A stretch of DNA of 64,000 nt from contig CP051187.1 of the NCBI GenBank assembly GCA_038087035.1, positions 3,973,001 through 4,037,000 on the forward strand, given 5' to 3'. Origin of the DNA: Gloeotrichia echinulata CP02 (GTDB lineage Bacteria; Cyanobacteriota; Cyanobacteriia; Cyanobacteriales; Nostocaceae). Of the stretch, positions 15,155 through 23,985 are shown piece after piece; the first letter of the stretch is position 1; every line of letters starts with the position of its first letter. The position numbers and the translations under genes were made by a program. A model generated the notes under the pieces. The model was not told the origin of the DNA, did no database searches, and saw only the letters and a list, made by a program, of their open reading frames with translations.

Positions 15155-16577
15155 TCGTTGCGGGCGATTGGGATAGCGTTTGCAGGTTTAAGGCATTTGC
15201 CACCGGGAGTGCTTCAGCAATCGCCTGCGCTGTCAGCTTACCAGAAAGTACGGCACCTTCCATACTGGCTAAGTAGCGTTGCATGGTGTAATCCCCTGTT
15301 AAATAAAAGTTGGCAATGGGGGTCACTTGGTCAGGACGGTACTGTTGACGACCAGGAGTCGCTTTGTAAACTGAACGCGGCGTTTTCACCACATGATATT
15401 TCAACAATTTTGCGGGATTTTCTCCCCCAAAGTGGTCGGGGAATAGTTTTTCTAACTCGGCTACTGTGGCTTCAACAATCTCTTCTTCAGATTTGCTGAT
15501 CCAATCTTTGGCCGGGGCTAGAACTAATTCCAGCATTGAGCGATCAGGGTTAGCGTATCCACGGCAGGTGTTGCTCATATCAGCATAAACGCTGAGGAGG
15601 GGCGATCGTGAAAATAATAAATGGTCAATTTGTGTCAGTTTGCGATCAAACCATAGATGGAGGTTAATCACTGGCACACCTTCTAGACCTTCAAGCTTGG
15701 AGAAAAACTCCATTTGCTTCCAAGGTTCTGGTAGTATCACCTTAAATGGGTCAACTGGCAAGGCAGATACATACAAATCGGCCGTGAATATTTCATCTTC
15801 TGCCCCATTCAACCCCCGAAGCAAAAATCCTTTGACAGTACCATCTGCATTCAGCAAAATTTCTTTCAAGGGGGCATTTAGCCTGACTTCTCCACCGCGT
15901 TCGGTAATGTAATCTACTATCGGCTCACATAACCGCTCAGTTGGCGCTCCATCCAGAAAGGCCATTGTGGAACCTTTTTTTTCCTGGAGGAAGCGATTGA
16001 GGGCTGTGAGCAAAATCGTAGCCGAAATTTCTTCCGGTCCGATGAAGTTCAAAGCCTTGGACATGGCAATGAATACTTCTTTTTCCACTCGTGGGGGAAT
16101 GTTTTGCTTTTGCAGCCATTGAGACCACGAGTATTTGTCCATTTCCTCAACGTACTTTTGCCCCTGAATCATCGCCGGTAGCAATCCTAGCCCAAATTTG
16201 ATTTTTTCAGGCCAGGTGAGCATGTCATTGTTTCTCAGAATTGCCACTACACCATTTAAAGGCGCTGGTAAATCTGGGAAATCAAAGCGGCTGTAAGTTC
16301 CTGGTGCATCCGGTTGATTGAAGATCATTGTGTGTTCTTTCCACTGCAATCGGTCTTCAATCCCTAGTTCTTTGAATAGCTGCAAGATGTTGGGATAAGC
16401 CCCAAAAAAAATGTGCAGACCGGTTTCGTACCAGTCTCCATCAGCATCTTTCCACGCAGCCACTTTTCCGCCCAACACGTCTCGGCGTTCCAAGACAATG
16501 GGGGTGTGACCTGCGTCTGTGAGATATTTCGCGCAGGAAAGTCCTGCTAGACCCGCTCCCGCGATCGCTACTCGCAT
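15138..16577 (-). CDS. pds: 15-cis-phytoene desaturase, plant type (CrtP)
   Basis: This FAD-dependent enzyme introduces two double bases' worth of unsaturation (phytoene to zeta-carotene) at the membrane. The 479-aa protein begins with the dinucleotide-binding motif VAIAGAGLAGLSCAKYLTDA and ERRDVLGGK. It has YETGLHIFFGAYPN and the C-terminal FAD motif FYLTGDYTMQRYLASMEGAV. The length fits cyanobacterial Pds. It is the first gene of the pds-crtB operon; a 31-bp block with a GTAN8TAC site lies about 330 bp upstream. Confidence 0.96.
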   Translation of the reverse strand: MRVAIAGAGLAGLSCAKYLTDAGHTPIVLERRDVLGGKVAAWKDADGDWYETGLHIFFGAYPNILQLFKELGIEDRLQWKEHTMIFNQPDAPGTYSRFDFPDLPAPLNGVVAILRNNDMLTWPEKIKFGLGLLPAMIQGQKYVEEMDKYSWSQWLQKQNIPPRVEKEVFIAMSKALNFIGPEEISATILLTALNRFLQEKKGSTMAFLDGAPTERLCEPIVDYITERGGEVRLNAPLKEILLNADGTVKGFLLRGLNGAEDEIFTADLYVSALPVDPFKVILPEPWKQMEFFSKLEGLEGVPVINLHLWFDRKLTQIDHLLFSRSPLLSVYADMSNTCRGYANPDRSMLELVLAPAKDWISKSEEEIVEATVAELEKLFPDHFGGENPAKLLKYHVVKTPRSVYKATPGRQQYRPDQVTPIANFYLTGDYTMQRYLASMEGAVLSGKLTAQAIAEALPVANALNLQTLSQSPATNAATA

Positions 16578-16695
16578 TTAACCCTACTGCTCTTCAATAT
16601 TTCTTAATCGTTTTGTCGTTCTCATTATACGTTGCAATCTGTTACATTTGGCGGTCATTGTGCGATCGATCAAGGAAAAATCGGGATTGGGTACT

Positions 16696-16856
16696 GGGGA
16701 CACTTCGGCAAGCTCAGTGCATCGCTGGGGACACTTCGACAAGCTCAGTGCATCGCTGGGGACACTTCGGCAAGCTCAGTGCATCGCTGGGGACACTTCG
16801 GCAAGCTCAGTGCATCGCTGGGGATTGGGGATTGGGGATTGGGGATTGGGGGGAAT
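16696..16856. repeat. 31-bp tandem repeats, 4 copies, then ATTGGGG heptamers
   Basis: The unit GGGGACACTTCGGCAAGCTC-AGTGCATCGCT repeats with a 31-bp period from 16696 to 16819; one copy has GAC in place of GGC. It is followed by GGATTGG heptamers. The same unit in the opposite orientation forms arrays at 49318-49413 and 52018-52178. Confidence 0.9.
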
Positions 16857-16899
16857 AAAAAATGACCAACGACCAATGACCAATTGATAAAAATATGTA

Positions 16900-16930
16900 C
16901 TAAGTACAGGATTGTACAAGTTCGTGACGA
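16900..16930 (+). promoter_or_regulatory. 31-bp block with an NtcA-like GTAN8TAC site (copy 2)
   Basis: GTACAGGATTGTAC matches GTA-N8-TAC, inside a block shared with 4068-4098 and preceded by the palindrome GTACTAAGTAC. No gene with a convincing promoter lies just downstream, so regulatory use is uncertain. Confidence 0.35.
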
Positions 16931-16949
16931 AATGAAAATAAAGTCTATC

Positions 16950-17006
16950 GTTCGTAGTTGCGCTTTAGCGCTATTCTCGCAGCGTCAGCCAAGCGCAACT
17001 ACAAAC
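16950..17006. repeat. palindromic repeat GTAGTTGCGCTTTAGCGCT type
   Basis: The arms GTTCGTAGTTGCGCTTTAGC and AAGCGCAACTACAAAC face each other. It is the same family as 2140-2196 and 59657-59715. Confidence 0.75.
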
Positions 17007-17704
17007 TAAAATGCCACCAATGTATGAAACGCTGTACTAAGCCGTTTCTTTAATGCAGGATTAGAGGTATTTGTCAAACTTCTAAATTGAAGACAATGGT
17101 TGAAATTACTGGTTAAATAATCTCCTGTGGGAGTATAAAATCTGTTTCCCTAGCTGGATGAACCGCAGGAGAGAAAATTTAATTTAGTTAAATTAATTAC
17201 ATATATACTAAAGCAATTTACGTATTTAATAGCAAATTTTTGCTCAAAATAGTTGATTTATTGCGGAACTCACTACATTTGCTCCGATGGGAAGTTGATG
17301 GCATTAATAAAGACTGCCTGTTTGTCTTCGGTAGGTTTTGTTTCGGTAAATACATTTGTAAATGTAATATAAACTACATATTAAAATACGATTTCAGTAT
17401 TTAAACTGTTGTGCATTCGCTAACTTTTGCATATTTTAAAGCGAATTTATAGCCAAATATAAAAAATTTAAATTTAAAAAGGACTAATAATTGAAAACAA
17501 TATCTGAAAGATTTATTTGCTTGTTTGGTGACAACAAGATATGATGATCCCCAGTGGAGATAACGCCGTAATTTGCAGCAAATGCAAAGGAGATTTATTT
17601 AGAGAATAAAAAATCTAACTCAAATTGAATTGGTTAAAAATGTTGTTTATCTAAAGCAGGGACACGCTTTTTAAGTGTGCATCTATCTGCTAATTAACCT
17701 GATC
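17007..17704 (+). other. long AT-rich upstream region of the RlpA-like gene
   Basis: About 700 bp hold no convincing ORF. A stem CTCCTGTGG/CCGCAGGAG (17122-17171) with a 32-nt loop is the clearest structure. A long structured leader would suit an RlpA-type gene, since some of these are under c-di-AMP riboswitch control, but I could not match the riboswitch consensus here. Nothing else is evident. Confidence 0.3.
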
Positions 17705-18940
17705 ATGCTATTTTTTGGACTTCTTTGGATTTCTTCCTGGATGGGTTGTGTTTTGTCGTTGAGCGGAAGCTTACCACCTAACTTGGCATCAAAGGTGACG
17801 CTGACAAAAGAATCAATCAATTTAGGTAAAATGCTCAGTAAGCAGCCCGCATTTTTTGTCATACCCAAACAGCAACGAAATGTTTGGAGTACGACGTTAT
17901 TACCTACCAGTTTCTTCAGGATAGATTGGGGTAATAAAACATCGCACGCGAATCCTGAACTTCGCCAGACTCCGGCAAAAAAGGCAGTTAAGAACAGCAA
18001 AAATCAACTGTGTCGTTCCCAAGAAGAGAGTGTTGCTGAACAGCCTAAGTTAAAAACATCTAGCAGTTTGTCCGCTGGGACATTAATCAATACGAGTTCT
18101 GCGAACCGAGATTTATTTACTAGTAAAATCTTGCGATCGCTGCAAGATTTCTTCCGTTTCGTCAATCCTGTTGAACCAAGTTTTAGTTCAGAGTCCTTAC
18201 CGGTGCTAGTTGTCCACCGCGACGAACAGAACTATGAAATCTGGGTAAATAACCGTGTAGTTGCCAATTTACCTAACGAAATTGCTGCCAAGTCAATGCA
18301 ACAGCGTTTGACCCACCTTGTCAACTCACCCAATTTAAATGCCAATCAATTGCGACCTGCTTTGGTTGACAGTATACCAGCCTTAATGGCAGGTAATCGC
18401 CTATTATTTGGCATTGAAAAACAAATTTCTCGGCATGTAAATAGGAATGGTGAACTATTAGCGATTGAGTGGATTAATAATCTGCGCGCAGCTTTTCAAG
18501 TACCAACCCTAACACTTGTAGAAGGACAGAGGGAAATGTATGGTTTGACCCCTTCCGAGGAGAAAATGTCTGGTTTGGCTTCTTGGTATGGCGGCTATTT
18601 TCACGGTCGTTTAACCGCGAATGGTGAGATATATAACCAAAATGAACTCACAGTAGCCCATAAGTCCCTACCATTTAACACTTACTTAGAGGTGACGAAC
18701 TTAAAAACCGGCAAAGCTGTGATCGTCCGGGTGAACGATCGCGGTCCCTATATTCCACCTCGCAGCCTAGATTTATCACGGGAAGCAGCTCGCTGTATCG
18801 AAAGTGAAATAGCTGGAGTAGTTCCCTATAAAGCGGTGATTTTGGATAGTAGCGAACCAAAATTGACCCTAAAAGGCTCAAATCTAGCAACTGGTAAGCT
18901 TAAGCCAGGGAGAAAAATGGCGTTAGTCTCAGACTTTTGA
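17705..18940 (+). CDS. RlpA-like double-psi beta-barrel septal/cell-wall protein
   Basis: I prefer ATG 17705 (MLFFGLLWISSWMGCVLSLS) over GTG 17675 because it gives a compact export signal. The middle ~250 residues are a poorly conserved linker with a segment LPVLVVHRDEQNYEIWVNNR. The C-terminal ~95 residues (about 288-385) are the RlpA barrel: GLASWYGGYFHGRLTANGE, then AHKSLPFNTYLEVTN and VRVNDRGPYIPPRSLDLSR. RlpA proteins are lytic transglycosylases or peptidoglycan binders in the periplasm. The conserved Asp and His of the barrel are present. Confidence 0.88.
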   Translation: MLFFGLLWISSWMGCVLSLSGSLPPNLASKVTLTKESINLGKMLSKQPAFFVIPKQQRNVWSTTLLPTSFFRIDWGNKTSHANPELRQTPAKKAVKNSKNQLCRSQEESVAEQPKLKTSSSLSAGTLINTSSANRDLFTSKILRSLQDFFRFVNPVEPSFSSESLPVLVVHRDEQNYEIWVNNRVVANLPNEIAAKSMQQRLTHLVNSPNLNANQLRPALVDSIPALMAGNRLLFGIEKQISRHVNRNGELLAIEWINNLRAAFQVPTLTLVEGQREMYGLTPSEEKMSGLASWYGGYFHGRLTANGEIYNQNELTVAHKSLPFNTYLEVTNLKTGKAVIVRVNDRGPYIPPRSLDLSREAARCIESEIAGVVPYKAVILDSSEPKLTLKGSNLATGKLKPGRKMALVSDF

Positions 18941-18946
18941 TCAAGC

Positions 18947-19056
18947 CTAGTACTCTGTCAAGATTAAATTGATGGGTAGTGCGAGCCGGAAAGCTCGCGT
19001 CGTGAGCGAGACGCTCACACTACCAACCCATCAAAATGAATTTGACAGACCACTAG
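18947..19056. mobile_element. 110-bp MITE-like element, family C
   Basis: The ends are CTAGTACTCTGTCAAG and TTTGACAGACCACTAG. The inner part carries GAGCGAGACGCTCACACTACCA. A second copy, 112 bp, is at 44873-44984. In both places TCCCGCGATTTCAAACTA follows directly. Confidence 0.8.
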
Positions 19057-19221
19057 TCCCGCGATTTCAAACTATTTGTTTAGCCGGATCAATTTTTAGA
19101 TACCCCTAAATCCACACGATATGATACCAGCTGTAGGGGCACGGCAATGCCGTGCCCCCACTCGCTCCTACATGTGTCAGGGTTTTAGTGGTATTGTATA
19201 AGACTTTGAAATCGCGGGACT
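19054..19221. mobile_element. 168-bp MITE-like element, family D, nested against family C
   Basis: The ends TAGTCCCGCGATTTCAAA and TTTGAAATCGCGGGACTA are perfect inverted repeats. The interior contains the palindrome GGGGCACGGCAATGCCGTGC. A partial extra copy of the end follows at 19221-19245, and a lone end at 44982-45001. Confidence 0.7.
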
Positions 19222-19578
19222 AGTCCCGCGATTTCAAACTATTGGTTTAGCCTTTAGCGGGTGTTGGTGAAGCATTTCCTGTTTTACCGACACCCGCTAT
19301 TGCTCGTTGTCGCCAAAGCAGCCATCTTATCAATCTGGGCAATTGTATCAAAAATCTCTATCAAAAATCTCTACATATATCGTATAATGCGATGCGATTG
19401 GGCGGATTCGGCACTCAAAAATTTCCTGTCAAATAAAACCTACGTCAAAAATCATAAATTGACCAGCAGCGACTGTAGTTAAAGTAGAAGCAAAAAATTT
19501 TCTGATGTCGTAGGTCTGCAAAACCTTACGCCCCTACTACGTCGCCTATTTAATTTTTTGAACATGAGGCATTATATC

Positions 19579-20202
19579 ATGAGTCAGCAACTTACGCAAG
19601 AACAATTAACGCAGATCGTCGCTGAAGTAGGAAGACTCCAAGCACGTCGGGAAGCAGAAATTGCACCCGAACAAGTTCAACAAATTTTACAGGAATTAGG
19701 TTTAGCGCCGGATTTGTTAGATGAAGCGCTTGTACAAGTCCAGCGTCGTCAAGCTTTGGAAGTACAAAAAAAGCGCAATCGGACAATTGCTGTGGGAGTG
19801 TTGGCTGCGGTGGTGGTAGTGATTGCTGGTACTGTGTTTTCTATTCAACAGCATAATTCTGTTCTAGAGCGAGTTTCTACCCAAAGAAACCGCATCACCC
19901 TGACCCAAGATGATGGTGGTGATTTAAGAAATATTTCCCGCCAAAATAACTCGGAAGTATTTTATCGGGTGACGTTAAAAGATGCGCCTCTGGGTGAAAA
20001 GCTAGATTTATCGTGCAATTGGATTGACCCTAGTGGTCAAATTGTCAAGGAAAATCGCTATCAAACTCGTGAAATTGACAAAGCGATTTGGGATACTCAC
20101 TGCCGTTACATTATAGGTTCTGCATCGACTCCTGGTAAATGGAAGGTGCGTATATTTGTTCAAGGGCGCCAACTCAGCGAAACCGAATTTGAAGTGAAAT
20201 AG
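19579..20202 (+). CDS. cyanobacterial membrane-anchored protein, unknown
   Basis: From ATG 19579 (MSQQLTQEQLTQIVAEVGRL) the 207-aa protein has an N-terminal helical domain (about 1-60). One membrane span follows (about 74-92, TIAVGVLAAVVVVIAGTVFS), then a C-terminal beta-rich domain of ~105 residues (VFYRVTLKDAPLGEKLDLSC, GKWKVRIFVQGRQLSETEFE). I know no function. It ends 1 bp before the start of the asparagine-synthetase-like gene, so the two are coupled. Confidence 0.75.
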   Translation: MSQQLTQEQLTQIVAEVGRLQARREAEIAPEQVQQILQELGLAPDLLDEALVQVQRRQALEVQKKRNRTIAVGVLAAVVVVIAGTVFSIQQHNSVLERVSTQRNRITLTQDDGGDLRNISRQNNSEVFYRVTLKDAPLGEKLDLSCNWIDPSGQIVKENRYQTREIDKAIWDTHCRYIIGSASTPGKWKVRIFVQGRQLSETEFEVK

Positions 20203-20203
20203 T

Positions 20204-21958
20204 ATGGAGATAATTCCCAAAGAGCAATTTCTGGGATATTGGGGTTATGGTCATCGTCGGGAATTAGAAGCGCGGCTCAATGTTGTGAAAACATTGCTGA
20301 CTAATTCTTACCAATTATCTGTGATTGAAGCTGAAAATAACGATCCGATTTGGAATGTTGCTCATACTAGTTGTTCACAAGAGTTTTTTCTCGCTGCTAT
20401 ATCAGCATCTGGCAAATGTAGCGATTCTTTGTTACCAGATGCTTGGGTAAAATTACACGGAGGCGATCGCCTAATTTTAGGACGGGAGCCTTTTGGACGA
20501 GTACCTATATACTGGATGCAACAAGCACAAGTAATTTGGTTTGCATCCCGTTTACAACTCTTGCTGAAAATTGTCGAAAATCCAGAAGTTAGTATTCCTG
20601 GTTTATACGGTTATACTTGTTTTTCTTATACGCCAAATCCCTTAACGCCCGTTAGTCAAATATTTGCTGTGCCGGCGGGAAATGAGTTAGTCTGGCAAAG
20701 TCAGCCTGAGTTACAACAGCTATCAGCACCGAGTTCTCAAGGCTTATGGAAATGGTGTCAAGCTCCCGCACAAATCAAAGATGAAACAACGGCTGTCAAA
20801 CAACTGCAAACTCTTTTACCACAAGTCATTGAGCGGCAAATTTTTGACTTAAAAAATGAGCCTGTGGGAGTTTTTCTTTCCGGGGGATTAGATTCTTCTG
20901 TGGTAGCCGCATTATTGGTACAGGCGGGAATAAAAGTAATTGCTTATACTTTAGATTTTGGTGGTGCGGGGATTCCCGAATCGCCCTATGCGGAAATTGT
21001 CGCTCAACATCTGCAAATTCCTTTGGTAAAAGTTGATGCTAGTCCGCGTCAAATCAAAAAGGCGATGATTTCTACTGTTCAAGCCCTAGATTTGCCTTTT
21101 GGCGATGGGGTGACAGTTCCTCTATATCTTTTAGGACAAAGAGCTAGTCAGGATACTGGGGTAATTTTTAACGGCGAAGGTGGCGACCAATTATTTGCAG
21201 GTTGGACGAATAAGCCGTTAATAGCAGCAGGTGTTTATCAAACAAATTTGGAAAAACCAGAAACATTTATACAACAATATCTCCGCACATTTCACCGGCT
21301 GTGGGGTTATGAAGCGATTTATCAGCCAGATATTTATCAACAGATAAAAAAAATACATCCTCAAGATTGGATTGCGGAAGCCCTTGACCCAGAGTATTGT
21401 CAAGGCGTCATCCATCAGTTGCGCCGTGCCAGCTTGATGTTAAAAGGGGCACAAAATATTCATCCGCGAGCGACGGCTTTAGGGTTTGCTCATGGGTTGT
21501 ATGTGCGATCGCCTTTCTGCGACTTACCACTAGCTGAGTGGATGTTCCAAATTTCTGGAGAACTCTGTTTACAGGGAGCATGTGAGAAATATATCCTCAA
21601 ACGAGCCTGTGAACATTTGTTACCCCCAGAAATTGTTTGGCGTCAAAAGCGGGGTATGGGGGTTCCCTTAACCTCTTGGTGTTTAAATGATTTTTGGGAT
21701 GATCTGGGGAACTGGTTAAATCCAGGTAAACTTCGCTTTGAAAATCGCTTTTCTGATGATTTAGCAGCAGAAATTGTTGCGGGTAAATTGGGTGCGGGGA
21801 TTCAAGGTCGTCGGATTGGTGAGATTTTGTGGTTGTTAATTATTTGGCAATTTTGGCGCGTACATGTTTTTGGTGAAGCATCAGGAAAACAATCTTTTGA
21901 TCATCCATTTTGGTTACCAAAACAGTTATGGAGATTGCAAAAAAAATGGCAAGAGTAG
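20204..21958 (+). CDS. asparagine synthetase-like ATP-dependent amide synthetase 1 (no glutaminase Cys)
   Basis: The C-terminal synthetase domain has the PP-loop FLSGGLDSSVVAALLVQAG (~222-240), which makes an acyl-adenylate. It also has NGEGGDQLFAGW and the late KRGMGVPLTSW. The N-terminal ~200 residues keep a degenerate class II amidotransferase shape (LILGREPFGRVPIYW) but start MEIIPK, with no catalytic N-terminal Cys. It therefore cannot release ammonia from glutamine by the usual route. Such proteins (beta-lactam synthetase, lasso cyclases) form amide bonds from other amines. A paralogue lies at 26290. The stop merges into the heptamer array. Confidence 0.85.
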   Translation: MEIIPKEQFLGYWGYGHRRELEARLNVVKTLLTNSYQLSVIEAENNDPIWNVAHTSCSQEFFLAAISASGKCSDSLLPDAWVKLHGGDRLILGREPFGRVPIYWMQQAQVIWFASRLQLLLKIVENPEVSIPGLYGYTCFSYTPNPLTPVSQIFAVPAGNELVWQSQPELQQLSAPSSQGLWKWCQAPAQIKDETTAVKQLQTLLPQVIERQIFDLKNEPVGVFLSGGLDSSVVAALLVQAGIKVIAYTLDFGGAGIPESPYAEIVAQHLQIPLVKVDASPRQIKKAMISTVQALDLPFGDGVTVPLYLLGQRASQDTGVIFNGEGGDQLFAGWTNKPLIAAGVYQTNLEKPETFIQQYLRTFHRLWGYEAIYQPDIYQQIKKIHPQDWIAEALDPEYCQGVIHQLRRASLMLKGAQNIHPRATALGFAHGLYVRSPFCDLPLAEWMFQISGELCLQGACEKYILKRACEHLLPPEIVWRQKRGMGVPLTSWCLNDFWDDLGNWLNPGKLRFENRFSDDLAAEIVAGKLGAGIQGRRIGEILWLLIIWQFWRVHVFGEASGKQSFDHPFWLPKQLWRLQKKWQE

Positions 21959-22335
21959 TTAGGAGTTAGGAGTTAGGAGTAATGAGTAAGGAGTAAGGAG
22001 TAAGGAGTAAGGAGTGAGGAGTAATGAGTAAGGAGTAATGAGTAAGGAGTAAGGAGTGAGGAGTAAGGAGTAAGGAGTGAGGAGTAAGGAGTGAGGAGTA
22101 AGGAGTGAGGAGTAAGGAGTGAGGAGTAAGGAGTAATGAGTAAGGAGTTAGGAGTAAGGAGTAAGGAGTTAGGAGTTAGGAGTTAGGAGTAAGGAGTTAG
22201 GAGTAAGGAGTTAGGAGTAAGGAGTAAGGAGTAAGGAGTTAGGAGTAAGGAGTTAGGAGTAAGGAGTAAGGAGTAAGGAGTAAGGAGTTAGGAGTAAGGA
22301 GTAAGGAGTTAGGAGTAAGGAGTAAGGAGTAAGGA
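21959..22335. repeat. long heptanucleotide array (GAGTAAG/GAGTTAG/GAGTGAG)
   Basis: About 54 consecutive 7-bp units vary between GAGTAAG, GAGTAAT, GAGTGAG and GAGTTAG. A further stretch of CATTACT then GAGTTAG units lies at 22400-22470, after an AT-rich break. No gene is present. Confidence 0.95.
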
Positions 22336-22471
22336 GTGGATTATTTTTTATTTTTCTTTCAACTTGTTGATTGAAGTTGTTAATATCTTAATAATTCTTT
22401 CATTACTCATTACTCATTACTCATTACTCAGGAGTTAGGAGTTAGGAGTTAGGATTTTGGAGTGAGAAGTT

Positions 22472-23692
22472 ATGAGTTATGAGTTAGGACTGAGGAGTGA
22501 GGAATTACCTTTTTCGGAAGTAATTGCTCAAGAATTATTGAATCATTACGGTTCACCAGTTTATATTTATCAATCGGACATTTTACGTCAAAATATTAGG
22601 CACATTACCCAGGCTTTTGCTTATCCCTATACCCAATTTCGCTTTGCTAGTGTGACTAATGGCAATATTTCTTTATTGCAAATTTTTCAAAGTTGTGGTT
22701 GGGGATTACATGCGAATACACCAGGAGATATTTATTTAGGATTACAGGCGGATTTTGCACCAGAAAAAATTGTTTACAGTGGAAGTAATTTGCATCGTCA
22801 AGAGATGGAACAAGTTTTGAATTGGGGTGTAAAAACTCTCAATTTAGATAGCGTTTCTCAATTGCAATTGTGCTGCGAAGTTTATGATTCTCTCACAGAT
22901 GTTTCTCCACCTCGTCTGGGTTTACGGCTCAATTTACCCGAAATTACAGGAGATAGCCGCATTGGTGTGCGTCCAGAAGAATTTGCGGATGCGATCGCTA
23001 TTACCCAAGCTGCAAAATTGTCATTGAGTGGGTTGCATTTTTACCGAGGTACAGGGACTAATGCGACAGCAGCCTTTACTGATGTGATTGATACTGTATT
23101 AGCAACCGCACAACAATTACCAGATTGGGAATATTTGGATTTTGGTGGTGGCTTTGGCTATCCCTATCATCATGGTAAAGTAGCTTTTGACTGGGAATTA
23201 TTTGCAGCGGAATTAAGCGACAGAATCAGTTGTTTAGGAAGAGATATAGAGTTAGTTATTGAACCAGGACGAGCTGCGATCGCAGGCTGTGCTATTTTAC
23301 TTGCTAAAGTGGTTTCTGTAAAATGGCAAGCAGATAAACAAATTATCGGAGTTGATACCACTGTTGCTAATCTTTCTGTCCCTTCGGTACACGGTGGTTA
23401 TCGCGAAGTTGTGACTTGGAATGGTGTAGATAAATCGACAAGTTACATAACAGATATATGTGGAAATACTACTTATTCACGAGATTATTTAGGTAGAAAT
23501 TGCCAATTACCAGCTTTGGAAATTGGTGACATAATTGCCATTTTAGATGTGGGTGCTTATGGCTATGCGATGTCTTCGCATTTTTTACATCGTCCTAAAC
23601 CTGCGGAGGTGTTATTAGAAAATGGTACACATCGTTTGATTCGTCGGCGTGAAGATTACAGTGTTTTATTAGCAAATCAGGTGTTTAAATAA
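22472..23692 (+). CDS. diaminopimelate/ornithine decarboxylase-fold protein lacking the PLP lysine
   Basis: The 406-aa protein follows fold-type III decarboxylases: an N-terminal barrel with GSPVYIYQSDILRQNI, the phosphate loop DFGGGFGYPY (~222), EPGRAAIAG (~264), and a C-terminal beta domain ending in ILDVGAYGYAMSSHF. At the PLP-lysine position (family Y-A-V-K-A-N) it reads FASVTNGN (~60), so the Schiff-base Lys is replaced by Val. HxHxG is altered to HFYRG. It may be a pseudoenzyme or bind PLP differently. The first ~8 codons (MSYELGLR) are written in heptamer repeat DNA. Confidence 0.8.
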   Translation: MSYELGLRSEELPFSEVIAQELLNHYGSPVYIYQSDILRQNIRHITQAFAYPYTQFRFASVTNGNISLLQIFQSCGWGLHANTPGDIYLGLQADFAPEKIVYSGSNLHRQEMEQVLNWGVKTLNLDSVSQLQLCCEVYDSLTDVSPPRLGLRLNLPEITGDSRIGVRPEEFADAIAITQAAKLSLSGLHFYRGTGTNATAAFTDVIDTVLATAQQLPDWEYLDFGGGFGYPYHHGKVAFDWELFAAELSDRISCLGRDIELVIEPGRAAIAGCAILLAKVVSVKWQADKQIIGVDTTVANLSVPSVHGGYREVVTWNGVDKSTSYITDICGNTTYSRDYLGRNCQLPALEIGDIIAILDVGAYGYAMSSHFLHRPKPAEVLLENGTHRLIRRREDYSVLLANQVFK

Positions 23693-23699
23693 GTTTGTT

Positions 23700-23975
23700 A
23701 TTTGTCATTTGTCGTTTACCAATGATCAATCACAAATGACTACTCCCAAACCACTACAAGATTAACGTTCGCGGAGCGTTCCGTAGGGAAATAATTTTTA
23801 GCTCACGCAAAGGCGCAAAGGCGCAAAGTAAGGAAAATTATAAATAATCAAAGACCGGGAAGGGAGTAATGACTAATGACCAATCACAAATGACCAATCA
23901 CAAATGACCAATCACAAATGACCAATCACAAATGACCAATGACCAATGACCAATGACAATTAACAATTAGGAGGA
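23700..23975. repeat. repeat-filled spacer (GACCAAT/CACAAAT units)
   Basis: This stretch contains repeated ATGACCAATCACAA-type 14-mers and simple heptamers. A short palindromic piece GTTCGCGGAGCGTTCCGTAG lies at 23767. No ORF with coding character is seen. A good Shine-Dalgarno GGAGGAAA at 23970 belongs to the next gene. Confidence 0.8.
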
Positions 23976-23985
23976 AATTGCTGCT

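Noticed and set aside
16696..16820. Possible CRISPR array
   Set aside because: The 31-bp units are contiguous with no spacers, so this is a tandem repeat.
16613..16887. Three overlapping plus-strand ORFs with repeated LSASLGTLRQAQCIAGD-type peptides
   Set aside because: They are the 31-bp tandem repeat read in three frames, which is a repeat artefact.
17007..17704. c-di-AMP (ydaO) riboswitch upstream of the RlpA-like gene
   Set aside because: The gene type would fit, but I could not align the leader to the conserved riboswitch core; only one simple stem is evident.
19261..19482. 73-residue plus-strand ORF after MITE D
   Set aside because: It has no Shine-Dalgarno, no recognisable domain and an irregular composition; it starts inside element-derived sequence.
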